Origin: Parafrankia sp041008525 | GTDB lineage: Bacteria; Actinomycetota; Actinomycetes; Frankiales; Frankiaceae | DNA: 64,000 bases | Direction of reading: 5' to 3' | Assembly: GCF_041008525.1 (NCBI RefSeq) | Contig: NZ_JBFLUG010000033.1 | Location: 5,181 to 69,180, forward strand | Shown: one piece after another, positions 41,309 to 50,480 of the stretch | How the letters are laid out: each line of letters opens with the position of its first letter | How positions within the stretch are numbered: position 1 is the first letter of the stretch | Program-made: the position numbers and the translations under genes | The notes under the pieces: model-generated | Databases searched by the model: none | Seen by the model: only the letters and a program-made list of their open reading frames with translations | What the model was told of the DNA's origin: nothing

Positions 41309-44300
41309 TCAGCCGTCCCGGCGGGGATCGGCGGCCGGGGCGTCGCCGTGCGGGGAGAACCAGGCGTCCGCCGACCAGCAGCCCTCGGCCTTCTCCCGCT
41401 CACCCAGCGTGGGCACGTACTTCTCGGGGGAGGCGTCCTGCTCACCCACGGTCCGCTCCGGAGCCTGGCCCGATCGGGCCGGGCCCGCGGGCGGGTCCGA
41501 CGGCCGGTGCACCCCGGACGGCTCGGCGGGCCCGGCCAGACTGCCGTACCCGTCGGGATCGAACAGCCCGTCCTCCGCCCGGCCGTAGGTACTCGCCGAG
41601 AACAGGGCCGGCCCGGCGCCGTCGGATCGGGCCGGGGGCCGTGGTCCGGGCGGACCGAGGCCGCTGTGCCGGGGCGACCCGGCCAGGACGTCCCCGCCCG
41701 CGTGGGCCGGCTGTCCCGCCGCGGCCGTCTCCGCCGCCGAGGGGGTCCGGACGGGCGGCGCCCCGGCGGGGGGTGAGGATGCCGCGGTTCCCCGGGTGGG
41801 CAGGACAGCCGGCAGGACCGCGGGGAACACGCCGCGGGGGACGGCCAGCCCGTCCGGCTCGCCGGGTTCGCCGGGTTCGGCACCTTCGCGCAGGCCGAGG
41901 CGCTCGTGGAGGAGACGCAGCGGCGTCGGCGCCCACCAGTTGTAGCGGCCGGCGAGGGCCATGAAGGCGGGGACCAGCACCGCGCGGATCACGGTCACGT
42001 CGAGGAGCACGGCCAGCGCGAGGCCCAGCCCGACCATCTTGATGATGCTGATCTGGGACGTCGCGACGCCGATCATGACGACGATCAGGGCGAGCGCTGC
42101 GCAGGTCAGCAGCGGGCCGGTCGCCGCCAGGCCGCGGGCGACGGCCCGCCGGTTGCCGGCACCGCGCAGGTGCTCCTCCCGGATACGGGCCAGCAGGAAG
42201 ATCTCGTAGTCCATGCTGAGCCCGAACGCGACGCAGAACATCAGGACCGGGCTGGTCAGCTCGACCGTCCCCGAGACCTGGAAGTGCCCGACCAGCGACT
42301 GCAGGTGCCCGTCCTGGAAGACGAGCACCATCACCCCCATCACCGCCGCCAGGTTCAGCGCGTTGAGCAGCAGCGCCTTCAGCGGCAGCAGCAGGCTGCC
42401 GGTGAACAGGAACAGCAGCACGAACGTCGCGGTCACCACCACGGCGATCGCGCCGGGCAGGCCGCGGATGACGGTGTCGCGGGTCTCCACCAGGTGCGGC
42501 GCGAGGCCGCCGATCTCGACCGGGTAGGGCGTCGGGATGGCGCGGATCAGGCCGACCGTGCGCTGCGCCGCGGCCGAGATCGGGTCCGGTTCGGTCGGCC
42601 ACAGCGACAGCCAGGCACCACCGTGGGTGCCGACGAACTGCTGGCCGCCGGCCGGTGCCGGCGCGATCATCCGCCCGTCGGTGAAGCTGCCGGCCACGGT
42701 GTCGACCCGGGCGACGCCGGGGACGTCCGAGAGGGCGGCGGCGTACCCGCCCAGCTGGGCCACGACGGTCGGCTCGCGGGCGTCGACCCCGGGGACCACG
42801 ACCGGGATCTGGCAGGGCAGGCAGACCGTGAAGTCGTCGCGCATCGCGTCGTTCACGACGTGCGAGTGCGCCGTTGTCGGCAGCACGGTGTCGTCGGCGA
42901 GGGCGACGCGCAGGCCGCCCAGCGGCAGTGCCATCACGACCATCAGCGCCACCGCCGCCCCGCCGAACAGCAGCGGGTGCGCCATCGTCCGGTGGGCGAC
43001 GGCCGTCCACACCGCCCCCGGCTCGCGGCGCTTGCGGGCACCGCCCCGGCGCCGTCCGAAGCCGAGACGGAGCCCACGGCGGCGGCTCCGCTCGACCCGC
43101 TCGCCCAGCAGCATGATCGCCGCCGGGAGCACCAGCAGCGCGGCGAGCTCCGAGGTGACCACCACCGCGATGCCCGCGTACGCGTAGGACTTCAGGTAGG
43201 GCAGGGGGAACAGCAGCGCGCCGGTCAGCGACAGCGCCACCGTCAGCCCGGAGAACAGCACGGTGCGCCCGGCGGTGCGCAGACTGGTGTGCAGGGCGAC
43301 CTCCCGCTGCACACCGGCCTCGCGCTCCTCACGGAACCGCCGGAGGATGAACAGGCAGTAGTCCACCGCCAGGGCGAACCCGAGCGCGGTGGTCAGGTTC
43401 AGCGAGAACACCGAGATGTGGGTCATCTCGGAGAGCAGCCGCAGCAGGGCGAGGCTGGCGATGACCGCGCTGCCGCCCACCACCACCGGCAGCAGCGCCG
43501 CGGCCGTCCCCCCGAAGGCGAACAGCAGGACGCCGAGCACCAGCGGTGCGGTCACCAGCTCGGCCCGCTCCAGATCGGCGCGGCTCTGCTCGGTGACGTC
43601 CAGCATCACCGCGGGTGCCCCGCCGAACCGGACGGTGACCCCGGGCCCGTCGTGGGCGTAGCGGTCGTGCAGGTCGGCCACATGGCGCGCGATCGCGTCC
43701 TCGGAGCCGGTCAGCCGGAACAGGACGAGGGCGCTGCGCCCGTCCTGGGAGCGCAGCAGGCCCGCCGGCGCGTCCGGTGACCAGTAGGAGGTCACCGCGC
43801 TGACGCCGGGCTCGCGCTGCAGCTGGCTGGTGAGGTTCTCACCGACCCGCCGCGCGGTCGGCCCCTCGATGGTGCCGGGTGCGGTGACCATGATGGCCAC
43901 GTTCGGCGGGGCGCCGGGGAACTCGGCGTCCAGCAGCGCCTCGGCATGAGTGGCGGAGTCACCGGCGGCGTAGAAGCCGCCGGTCGAGAGCCGGTCGAAG
44001 ACACCGCCAGCCCACGGCAGCAGACAGATGACGAGCAGCCCGGTGATGGTCAGGACCCGTCCCGGGCGGTTGACCGCCAGCCGGGCGAGCAGGGCGAACA
44101 GTCCGCCACGCCCTCCCGCCGGCGCGCTGGCGGGCCCACCAGCCCCGCCGGACCGCCCCGAGTTTCCCGCGTTCCCGGCGCTGCCCGCGTTGCCGGAACC
44201 GGCGCTGCCCGCGCTGCCCGCGTCGCCCGCGCTGCCGGAGGCCGCGCCACTCCCGCCACCCGCGTCGCCGATCGTGCCGCCGCCGCCCGAGTGCCCCGAC

Positions 44301-44743
44301 CTGCCGGACCTGCCGGCCCCGCCGGATCGGCCCGAGCTGCCCGGCGGGGCCGGCGTGCGGCCGGCCGGCTCGTGGATCCGGTCCGCTCGCCGGTGCCCCG
44401 GGCGGGCGGCACCGGCCCGCGCACCGGGCCGGGACGTGCCCCGCCGCGCGGAGCCGGGACGGGCGGAACCGTGCGCCGGCTCCGGAGCCGGCGCCAGCGT
44501 GGTGGCTGCCGGCAGGCCGGTGGTGAAGGCCGTCAGGGTCGCCGACGGCCGGACGCCGCCGGCGGGCAGCGCGGTGGCCGCCGGCAGCGCGGTGGCGGTG
44601 GGCGGCGGTGTGTGCGCGGTGAACGGTGGCGGCGATGCCTCCGCTGCCGCGCCGACCGTTCCCGCGTGGGCGGGTGACCGGTGGCTGTCGGGGCGCCCCG
44701 TCGAGCCCCTGAACCGCCGCGTGACATCGACGGGAAATGGCAT
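41309..44743 (-). CDS. MMPL/RND-family transporter with long low-complexity N-terminus
   Basis: About 1144 residues. The first 210 are proline-, alanine- and then glycine/serine-rich, including collagen-like G-S-A-G triplets. The core has a first helix (V-L-T-I-T-G-L-L-V-I-C-L-L-P), a periplasmic loop, and five helices with G-F-A-L-A-V-D-Y-C-L-F. The second half repeats this plan with F-G-L-S-M-D-Y-E-I-F-L-L. About 180 residues of disordered C-terminal tail follow. The D-Y pairs are the proton-relay motif of MMPL proteins, which export lipids or siderophore-like molecules. ATG 44743 is chosen; a TTG at 44764 is also in frame. Confidence 0.88.
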   Translation of the reverse strand: MPFPVDVTRRFRGSTGRPDSHRSPAHAGTVGAAAEASPPPFTAHTPPPTATALPAATALPAGGVRPSATLTAFTTGLPAATTLAPAPEPAHGSARPGSARRGTSRPGARAGAARPGHRRADRIHEPAGRTPAPPGSSGRSGGAGRSGRSGHSGGGGTIGDAGGGSGAASGSAGDAGSAGSAGSGNAGSAGNAGNSGRSGGAGGPASAPAGGRGGLFALLARLAVNRPGRVLTITGLLVICLLPWAGGVFDRLSTGGFYAAGDSATHAEALLDAEFPGAPPNVAIMVTAPGTIEGPTARRVGENLTSQLQREPGVSAVTSYWSPDAPAGLLRSQDGRSALVLFRLTGSEDAIARHVADLHDRYAHDGPGVTVRFGGAPAVMLDVTEQSRADLERAELVTAPLVLGVLLFAFGGTAAALLPVVVGGSAVIASLALLRLLSEMTHISVFSLNLTTALGFALAVDYCLFILRRFREEREAGVQREVALHTSLRTAGRTVLFSGLTVALSLTGALLFPLPYLKSYAYAGIAVVVTSELAALLVLPAAIMLLGERVERSRRRGLRLGFGRRRGGARKRREPGAVWTAVAHRTMAHPLLFGGAAVALMVVMALPLGGLRVALADDTVLPTTAHSHVVNDAMRDDFTVCLPCQIPVVVPGVDAREPTVVAQLGGYAAALSDVPGVARVDTVAGSFTDGRMIAPAPAGGQQFVGTHGGAWLSLWPTEPDPISAAAQRTVGLIRAIPTPYPVEIGGLAPHLVETRDTVIRGLPGAIAVVVTATFVLLFLFTGSLLLPLKALLLNALNLAAVMGVMVLVFQDGHLQSLVGHFQVSGTVELTSPVLMFCVAFGLSMDYEIFLLARIREEHLRGAGNRRAVARGLAATGPLLTCAALALIVVMIGVATSQISIIKMVGLGLALAVLLDVTVIRAVLVPAFMALAGRYNWWAPTPLRLLHERLGLREGAEPGEPGEPDGLAVPRGVFPAVLPAVLPTRGTAASSPPAGAPPVRTPSAAETAAAGQPAHAGGDVLAGSPRHSGLGPPGPRPPARSDGAGPALFSASTYGRAEDGLFDPDGYGSLAGPAEPSGVHRPSDPPAGPARSGQAPERTVGEQDASPEKYVPTLGEREKAEGCWSADAWFSPHGDAPAADPRRDG

Positions 44744-44768
44744 GAGTTCAACGTAGAAGTGCAAAAGA

Positions 44769-44799
44769 TTTGGTGTTACCCCCGGAGAGGGGTACCAAA
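44769..44799. promoter_or_regulatory. 31-bp interrupted palindrome upstream of MMPL gene
   Basis: TTTGGT (44769-44774) matches ACCAAA (44794-44799) and ACCCC (44778-44782) matches GGGGT (44789-44793). The left arm differs only by a 3-bp GTT insertion. The structure starts 26 bp upstream of the MMPL ATG, in an AT-rich tract suited to a promoter. Operator function is inferred. Confidence 0.5.
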
Positions 44800-44896
44800 G
44801 CCGCGAATACCTCTTTAATGTTCACGCCGATGGCGCCAGTACCGCGATGACGTCGTGAGTCACGCCAGTCGGTATCCGGAGGAGGGGGAGTTCGTC

Positions 44897-45277
44897 GTGG
44901 CAGACAAGTTCGAACGGCACAACAGCGGCGGATCGCCGTCGCATCGGGGGAGGTGTCCCCGGCCGCGGTACGGAGCCCAGCCGCACGGGGGTGGTACGGG
45001 AGAGCGGGCGGGCCGTCCAGACGATGCCCAGCGGGGCCAGGAGGCCGGCTCGGACAACACCGACCGGCCGCGCCCCGGCGCCCAGCCGCGACGCGGTGGC
45101 CCTGGTCAGGCGCCACCACCAGGTCAGGAGCAGGGAGCGGCCGGCGAGTCGGGCGGCGCGGGCAGCCCCGCGATCACCGGGCCGTTGGCCCTGCCGGCAC
45201 CGGGGCCCGCGGCCGGCGGCCCGGCCCGACGCCCCGTCGGGCGTCCGTTCTGCCCCAGGCCGAGCCGCCCCAGGTGA
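44897..45277 (+). CDS. Predicted disordered Pro/Gly/Arg-rich protein
   Basis: 126 residues starting at GTG 44897 (M-A-D-K-F-E-R-H-N-S). A strong Shine-Dalgarno GGAGGAGGGGG lies about eight bases upstream. Composition is dominated by P, G, R and A with no recognisable domain. Support for a real transcript comes from a strong U-tailed terminator just downstream on the same strand. I do not recognise a family; it could instead be part of an untranslated RNA. Confidence 0.45.
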   Translation: MADKFERHNSGGSPSHRGRCPRPRYGAQPHGGGTGERAGRPDDAQRGQEAGSDNTDRPRPGAQPRRGGPGQAPPPGQEQGAAGESGGAGSPAITGPLALPAPGPAAGGPARRPVGRPFCPRPSRPR

Positions 45278-45343
45278 AGGACGTCCCGGGGCGGGAAAGG
45301 CGTTTGTCCCGCAGGTTACGGGCACCAGTGCCGTGTGAAAGCC

Positions 45344-45389
45344 ACCGGGTGCGGGCGAGAATCTCGCCCGCACCCGGTTTTTGTTTCGG
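45344..45389 (+). terminator. Strong intrinsic terminator with U tract
   Basis: A perfect 17-bp inverted repeat (45344-45360 and 45362-45378) is followed by TTTTTGTTT. It is the most canonical rho-independent terminator in the window. The U run is on the plus strand only, so it ends transcription from the 44897 gene and shields the convergent LuxR gene. Confidence 0.9.
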
Positions 45390-45417
45390 ACCTGTTAGGA
45401 CCGGCCCGGTGCCGTGT

Positions 45418-46266
45418 TCACGGCAGCAGGCTGGAGCGGCGCGCGACGTTGACCGCCGCGGTCCGGTTGTGCACGCCGAGCTTGTTCATGATGCTGCGCA
45501 GGTAGGCCTTCACCGTTTCCGGGCTGACCGCGAGGCGGCGGGCCGTCTCGGCGTTGGACATGCCCTCCGCGACCAGCCGCAGGACGTCCAGCTCGCGCGG
45601 CGACAGGCCGAACGGCTGCGCGCGGGTGGGCGGCGCCGCGTCGGGGAACAGGTCCTCCAGCAGGTCGCGGACCGCGACGATCCGCTCCCGCAGCGCCTGG
45701 TCGCTGGTCTGGAAGGTCAGCTCCTCCAGTTCGGCGTCGACGCGGCACAGTGTCCGCAGCCGGGAGGCGCCCGGCGTCGCCGCGGCGGTGTCGGGCCGGG
45801 CGGCCATGGCACGTTCGGCGAGCAGCGCCTCGAAGCGGCGCGCGACACCGAGCGCCGTCTCCACCGCGGCCGGCGGAACGGGGTTGTCCGCCCGCACCCC
45901 GCAGTACAGCACCGCGTGCACGATGCCGCCGGCGCGCACCGGCACGGCGACGACCGAGGAGATGTCCTCGCCGAGGACGGCCCAGTCGCGCTGGTCCTCG
46001 GTATAGCGCGGGCGGGTGCCCGCGTCGATCACGACGGGGCGGCCCAGGGCCACGACCCGTCCGCCCACGCCGTGGCCCGGCGGCAGGGACATCCCGCGCA
46101 ACGCGTTCGTGCGGTTCCCGTCAAGCGCGCTGATGGTCAGGTAGCGCGAGCGGGGATCGACCGATCCGCCGTAGGCCAGATCGGCGCCGGTACGGGCGCG
46201 CAGCCGGGTGACGGCCCGAGGCAGCATCGCCTCGACCGAGCAGCCATCGGTAGTGCCCGATGTCAT
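45418..46266 (-). CDS. GAF-domain LuxR-family transcriptional regulator
   Basis: 282 residues. Residues 25-150 form a GAF domain (G-H-G-V-G-G-R-V-V-A-L-G-R-P-V-V-I-D, S-S-V-V-A-V-P-V-R-A-G-G). A helical linker leads to the C-terminal LuxR/FixJ HTH at about 218-280 (L-S-P-R-E-L-D-V-L-R-L-V-A-E-G, A-E-T-A-R-R-L-A-V, E-T-V-K-A-Y-L-R-S-I-M-N-K-L). There is no receiver domain, so activity is set by a GAF ligand, not by phosphorylation. Related proteins activate catabolic operons. The target is unknown. Confidence 0.88.
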   Translation of the reverse strand: MTSGTTDGCSVEAMLPRAVTRLRARTGADLAYGGSVDPRSRYLTISALDGNRTNALRGMSLPPGHGVGGRVVALGRPVVIDAGTRPRYTEDQRDWAVLGEDISSVVAVPVRAGGIVHAVLYCGVRADNPVPPAAVETALGVARRFEALLAERAMAARPDTAAATPGASRLRTLCRVDAELEELTFQTSDQALRERIVAVRDLLEDLFPDAAPPTRAQPFGLSPRELDVLRLVAEGMSNAETARRLAVSPETVKAYLRSIMNKLGVHNRTAAVNVARRSSLLP

Positions 46267-47169
46267 CGTCTTCCTCTCGTCCGGGGGTCTCGCGGACTAA
46301 GAACGAAACAAAACGGAAAAGCAGGCAAAAGGTGTTGCCGGCCTGCCCGGTTTCCGCCGCCTGAAGCGGCCGGGGACGCAGGTGGGCCGCGGAAACCGGT
46401 TCCGTGTCGAGGGGCCGGCGCAGCCGGGTCGGCGCTGCCCTTTACGACAGACAAATCTCCTTGCCGAGAAATGACACTAGCAAGGGGATCTTCGTCCCGG
46501 CAATCGGCGCATTGTGCACCGTGGTGCCGAACGCGCGCAGTGAGGGTTGTGATCGGGCGGAGGTGTATGGGGTGGCCCGGACGCGCCCGCCCGGGCCGGC
46601 CGGTGGGCGAGGGCCGTCGCGGTCGCCGCCGCCTCGGCCGGCTCCTGGCCGCCGCGGGCCCGTCCGCCCCGCCCAGGCCGGCTCCCCGTCGACCGGCCGG
46701 GGCGGGGGTGCCGGTGATCCTGCGTTCGTTCTCCGTTGATACAGCGCCACGAGGGCCGTCGCCAGGTGGGTGAATCCGCTATTGGGGCACACGGCGGTTG
46801 TGAATCCGGTGTCTTCGGGATGGGAATGTCGGTGGTGGAAGGTGGGTAAATACCAGCCGGTGGCCGCCGCTGTCGGCCGCCGGTGCCGTTGCCGCCGTCA
46901 CCCCTGGTCGTGGGTGGACGCCGGTGGGCGATGGGCGGCCCGGTCGGACCGGCGCCCGCGGGAAAGCCACACCGGCCGGTCGGCCCACCTCCCGGCGTCG
47001 TTCGGTCACTGCGCCACACCGCACCGCGTTGGCGCCCTTTCCCGAACCTACGCGAGAGGGCTGGACCGAAAGTGCCGGTTGCGGGGCGGCCCGAACGGGT
47101 GTGAACACTTCGGTGCCATGCCCATTGTGCCTTTGCCGCCGCCCGCCTTTGCCGCGATACGGTTCGGCG
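46267..47169. other. Gene-poor region, 903 bp
   Basis: Several frames are open but all are short, Pro/Arg-rich and lack Shine-Dalgarno sequences, so I support no gene. The first 70 bp upstream of the LuxR gene are A-rich. The long hairpin at 46455-46489 is listed separately. A small RNA or long 5' leader is possible. Confidence 0.5.
46455..46489. other. Hairpin with anti-Shine-Dalgarno-like arm
   Basis: ATCTCCTTGC (46455-46464) pairs with GCAAGGGGAT (46480-46489) with one mismatch, a G:U wobble in RNA, around a 15-base loop. It lies in the gene-poor region about 190 bp upstream of the LuxR gene. It may be an operator or the stem of an unannotated RNA. Confidence 0.4.
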
Positions 47170-49848
47170 TCAGAGCTGGTCGACGGCGGTGACCCGCAGG
47201 ACGGCTGTTCCCGCCTCGTCCGAGGCGGCGAGGTCGACCTCGGCACTGATTCCCCAGTCGTGGTCACCCGCCGGGTCGTCGAAGATCTGCCGCAGCGTCC
47301 ACCGGTCGGCGGCGGTCGTGACGATGAGCAGACCCGGCCCGCGGGCGTCCGGCCCCGTCCCGATCTCGGTGTACAGCTCGAAGTAGGGCTCCAGCGCCTC
47401 CCGCCAGGCCTGCGCGTCGAAGCCGGCCTCGGCGTCGAGTTCGCCGAGCAGGTCGTAGCGGCGCAGTGCGGCCAGCTCCACCCGCCGGAACAGCGCGTTG
47501 CGCACCAGCACCCGGAACGCGCGGGTGTTCGCGGTGACGGCGGAGGTCCGCTCCACCAGCATGCCCGCGGCCCCCGGGCCACCGCCGGTGCCGGCTCCGT
47601 CGCCGGCATCGGGGTCGCGCAGCGCCTCCCACTCGTCGAGCAGGCTGGAGTCGACCTGGCGGACGAGCTCCCCGAGCCATTCGGTGAGGTCGACGAGCTC
47701 CTCGGTGCGTGCCTCCTCCGGCACCGTCTGGCGCAGCGCCTTGAACGCGTCGGCCAGGTAACGCAGCAGCAGGCCCTCCGACCGGGCCAGCCCGTAGAAG
47801 TCGACGTACTCGGCGAAGGTCATCGCCCGCTCGAACATGTCGCGGGCCACCGACTTCGGCGCCAGCTCGTAGTCGTCGACCCAGGGGTGGCCGCGCCGGT
47901 AGGTGGCCAGGGCGGCGTGCAGCAGCTCCTCGAGCGGTTTGGGCCAGGTGACCTCCTCCAGCAGCTCCATGCGCCGGTCGTACTCGACACCGTCGGCCTT
48001 CATCGCGGCGACCGCCTCGCCGCGGGCGCGGAACTGCTGCGCGGACAGCACCTGCCGCGGGTTGTCCAGCGTCGACTCGAGCAGGCTGAGGACGTCCAGC
48101 GCGTAGGCGGGGGATTCGCGGTCGAGCAGGTCGATGGCGGCCAGCGCGAACGGGGACAGCGGCTGGTTGAGCGCGAAGTCGAGCTGCAGGTCGACGGTGA
48201 GCCGCACCGAGCGGCCGGTCTCGTCCGGAGTGTCGAGTTTCTCGATCACCCCGGCGGCCAGCAGCGCCCGGTAGATCGCGATCGCGCGGTGGATGTGCCG
48301 GCGCTGCGCCGGGCGCGGCTCGTGGTTGTCGGTGAGCAGGTGGCGCATCGCGGTGAACGCGTCCCCGGGGCGGTTGACCACGTTGAGCAGCATCGAGTGG
48401 CTCACGGCGAACTGGGACACCAGCGGTTCCGGCTCGGCGCCGACCAGTCGTTCGAACGTGGGCACGCCCCAGGAGACGAAACCCTCCGGCGGCTTGCGGC
48501 GCACCACCTTGCGCCGCTTCTTCGGATCGTCGCCGGCCTTCGCCAGGGCCTTCTCGTTCTCGACGACATGCTCGGGCGCCTGCACGACCACGTTGCCGAC
48601 CGTGTCGAACCCCGCCCGGCCGGCCCGACCGGCGATCTGGTGGAACTCCCGCGCGGTCAGGATCCGGGTGCGGGTCCCGTCGTACTTGGACAGCGCGGTG
48701 AACACGACCGTGCGGATCGGCACGTTGATGCCGACCCCGAGGGTGTCGGTGCCGCAGATCACCTTGAGCAGCCCCGCCTGCGCGAGCAGCTCGACCAGCC
48801 GGCGGTACTTGGGAAGCATCCCCGCGTGGTGCACCCCGATCCCGTGCCGGACCAGGCGCGACAACGTTCTGCCGAACCCGGAGGCGAACCGGAAGCCGCC
48901 GATCATCTGCGCGATCGCGTCCTTCTCCGCCCGGGTGGAGACGTTGATGCTCATCAGCGACTGCGCCCGCTCGAGCGCCGAGGCCTGGGTGAAGTGCACG
49001 ACGTAGATCGGGGCCTGCCGCGTCTCGAGCAGCTCCTCGATCGTCTCGTGCAGCGGGGTGATCACATAGCGGTGGAACAGCGGCACCGGTCGCTGCGCCG
49101 AGCGCACGACGGCCGTCGGCCGCCCGGTGCGCCGGGTCAGGTCCTCCTCGAAGCGGGTGACGTCGCCCAGCGTCGCCGACATGAGCAGGAACTGGGTGTG
49201 CGGCAGCTCGATGAGCGGCACCTGCCAGGCCCAGCCCCGATCGGGGTCGGCGTAGTAGTGGAACTCGTCCATGACGACCTGGCCGACGTCCGCCGCGGCC
49301 CCGTCACGCAGCGCGATGTTCGCGAGGATCTCGGCCGTGCAGCAGATGATCGGCGCCCCCTCGTTGACGGAGGCGTCACCGGTCATCATCCCGACGCTGG
49401 CGGCGCCGAACACCGCGCACAGCGTGAAGAACTTCTCCGACACCAGCGCCTTGATCGGCGCGGTGTAGAAGGTGCGCCGGCCCCAGCCGAGTGCCGCGAA
49501 GTGCGCGCCGGTGGCCACCAGGCTCTTCCCGCTGCCGGTCGGCGTCGCCAGGATGACGTTCGAGCCGCTGACCACCTCGATGAGCGCCTCGGTCTGCGCC
49601 GGGTACAGCTCCAGGCCCTGATCCACCACCCAGGCGCCGAACGCGTCGAACAGCGCGTCGGCGTCCGCCTCCGGGTCCGGCCCACCGGCGGGCAGGCGCG
49701 CTGTCAGCGTCACCGGGGCCACCGGGGCCACCGGCTGCTGGGGCTGCGCTGTCTGTGGCCCGGCCGGCGGTCCGGCCTCGGGCTGGGGCTCGCTGCGGGG
49801 ACTGCTCGGTGGCGGGGTCCGGGGCGGGGTCTGGGGCTGGTACGTCAT
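47170..49848 (-). CDS. DEAD/DEAH-box helicase with DUF3516 C-terminal domain
   Basis: 892 residues. After a proline-rich N-terminus come superfamily 2 motifs: A-T-P-T-G-S-G-K-S at about 100, T-A-P-I-K-A-L, the motif II variant M-D-E-F-H-Y, and M-S-A-T-L-G-D. The second RecA domain has H-H-A-G-M-L-P-K-Y-R-R and Q-I-A-G-R-A-G-R-A-G. The rest matches the actinobacterial DUF3516 extension, giving a Ski2/Mtr4-like overall plan. It probably unwinds structured RNA, but the substrate is unproven. ATG 49848 was chosen at the start of the proline-rich tail. Confidence 0.9.
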   Translation of the reverse strand: MTYQPQTPPRTPPPSSPRSEPQPEAGPPAGPQTAQPQQPVAPVAPVTLTARLPAGGPDPEADADALFDAFGAWVVDQGLELYPAQTEALIEVVSGSNVILATPTGSGKSLVATGAHFAALGWGRRTFYTAPIKALVSEKFFTLCAVFGAASVGMMTGDASVNEGAPIICCTAEILANIALRDGAAADVGQVVMDEFHYYADPDRGWAWQVPLIELPHTQFLLMSATLGDVTRFEEDLTRRTGRPTAVVRSAQRPVPLFHRYVITPLHETIEELLETRQAPIYVVHFTQASALERAQSLMSINVSTRAEKDAIAQMIGGFRFASGFGRTLSRLVRHGIGVHHAGMLPKYRRLVELLAQAGLLKVICGTDTLGVGINVPIRTVVFTALSKYDGTRTRILTAREFHQIAGRAGRAGFDTVGNVVVQAPEHVVENEKALAKAGDDPKKRRKVVRRKPPEGFVSWGVPTFERLVGAEPEPLVSQFAVSHSMLLNVVNRPGDAFTAMRHLLTDNHEPRPAQRRHIHRAIAIYRALLAAGVIEKLDTPDETGRSVRLTVDLQLDFALNQPLSPFALAAIDLLDRESPAYALDVLSLLESTLDNPRQVLSAQQFRARGEAVAAMKADGVEYDRRMELLEEVTWPKPLEELLHAALATYRRGHPWVDDYELAPKSVARDMFERAMTFAEYVDFYGLARSEGLLLRYLADAFKALRQTVPEEARTEELVDLTEWLGELVRQVDSSLLDEWEALRDPDAGDGAGTGGGPGAAGMLVERTSAVTANTRAFRVLVRNALFRRVELAALRRYDLLGELDAEAGFDAQAWREALEPYFELYTEIGTGPDARGPGLLIVTTAADRWTLRQIFDDPAGDHDWGISAEVDLAASDEAGTAVLRVTAVDQL

Positions 49849-50097
49849 GGTGTCCTCGATCGTGCCGCACGCCGCCGCTCCGCGGGGCGCGGGGCGCCCA
49901 CGGCGGTTCCGGGGCGGTTCCCTGGCGGTGTCGTGACGGAGTCGTCACAGCTCCCGCGGCGCGGCACGGCGACCGCGGGTGAGCAGGGCAGGTGTGTGCT
50001 GGTGTGTTGTCCGTTGGTTCTGGCATGAGGTGCCCGCCCCACCTACCGGGGTCCGCGGGCGGCCGGTGATGCCCGGTGTGCGGTTAGCGTCGGCGAG

Positions 50098-50340
50098 GTG
50101 GATGAGCTCCCTCTGCTCGTCGGGTCGGGTGACATCGCCCGTGCGCTGGGCGTGACCCGACAGGCTGTCGATCACCGTCTGCGCAGTGATCCGGCGGCGC
50201 CCGCGGCCGCGGGGGTCGTGAACCGGACGTCCGCCTGGAACGGGACCCGTATCTGGTGGCGCGAGGACATCGACCGGTGGCTGAACCTCGAGCCTGACCG
50301 GTGGCACCGCCTGCTGGCCTCGACCGCCCGAAGCGGGTGA
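50098..50340 (+). CDS. Small winged-helix/excisionase-like DNA-binding protein
   Basis: 80 residues from GTG 50098. The N-terminal helix-turn-helix reads V-G-S-G-D-I-A-R-A-L-G-V-T-R-Q-A-V-D-H-R-L. A wing-like R-I-W-W-R-E-D-I-D-R-W-L follows, the pattern of MerR/AlpA-type small DNA-binding proteins. No phage or integrase gene is adjacent, so it is probably a stand-alone regulator. The upstream sequence CGGCGAG is a weak Shine-Dalgarno. Confidence 0.7.
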   Translation: MDELPLLVGSGDIARALGVTRQAVDHRLRSDPAAPAAAGVVNRTSAWNGTRIWWREDIDRWLNLEPDRWHRLLASTARSG

Positions 50341-50382
50341 TCAGCGGTGAGCTGATCGTCTGATCGCCGGCCCGTTCCGGCA

Positions 50383-50444
50383 CAAGATAGTCAACGCTGT
50401 TGACGGCCGCCCATGGTGAAATCTGATCTTGAAATGTCCCCTCC
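50383..50444 (+). repeat. Dispersed ~60-bp element, copy A
   Basis: The element runs CAAGATAGTCAAC, then GTTGACG, CGCCC, a TGATCTTGA tract and ends GTCCCCTCC. Copy B at 61336-61396 has the same order, spacing and total length within 1 bp. It contains the perfect palindrome GTCAAC-GCT-GTTGAC (50390-50404), and CAAGAT near its start can pair with ATCTTG near 50425. Confidence 0.75.
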
Positions 50445-50480
50445 GTCCCAGGGCGGGCGCACTCTCACCCGCCCTGGGAC
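50445..50480. terminator. Hairpin at the 3' end of the HelR gene
   Basis: GTCCCAGGGCGGG (50445-50457) pairs perfectly with CCCGCCCTGGGAC (50468-50480) around a 10-base loop that contains the helR-like stop codon. There is no U tract in the minus direction. Confidence 0.65.

Noticed and set aside
44822..45373. A 183-codon minus-strand frame
   Set aside because: It has no Shine-Dalgarno sequence, runs through the terminator stem and opposes a plus-strand frame with a strong ribosome-binding site.
46404..46792. Short frames on both strands
   Set aside because: Pro/Arg-rich composition, no ribosome-binding sites, no domain.
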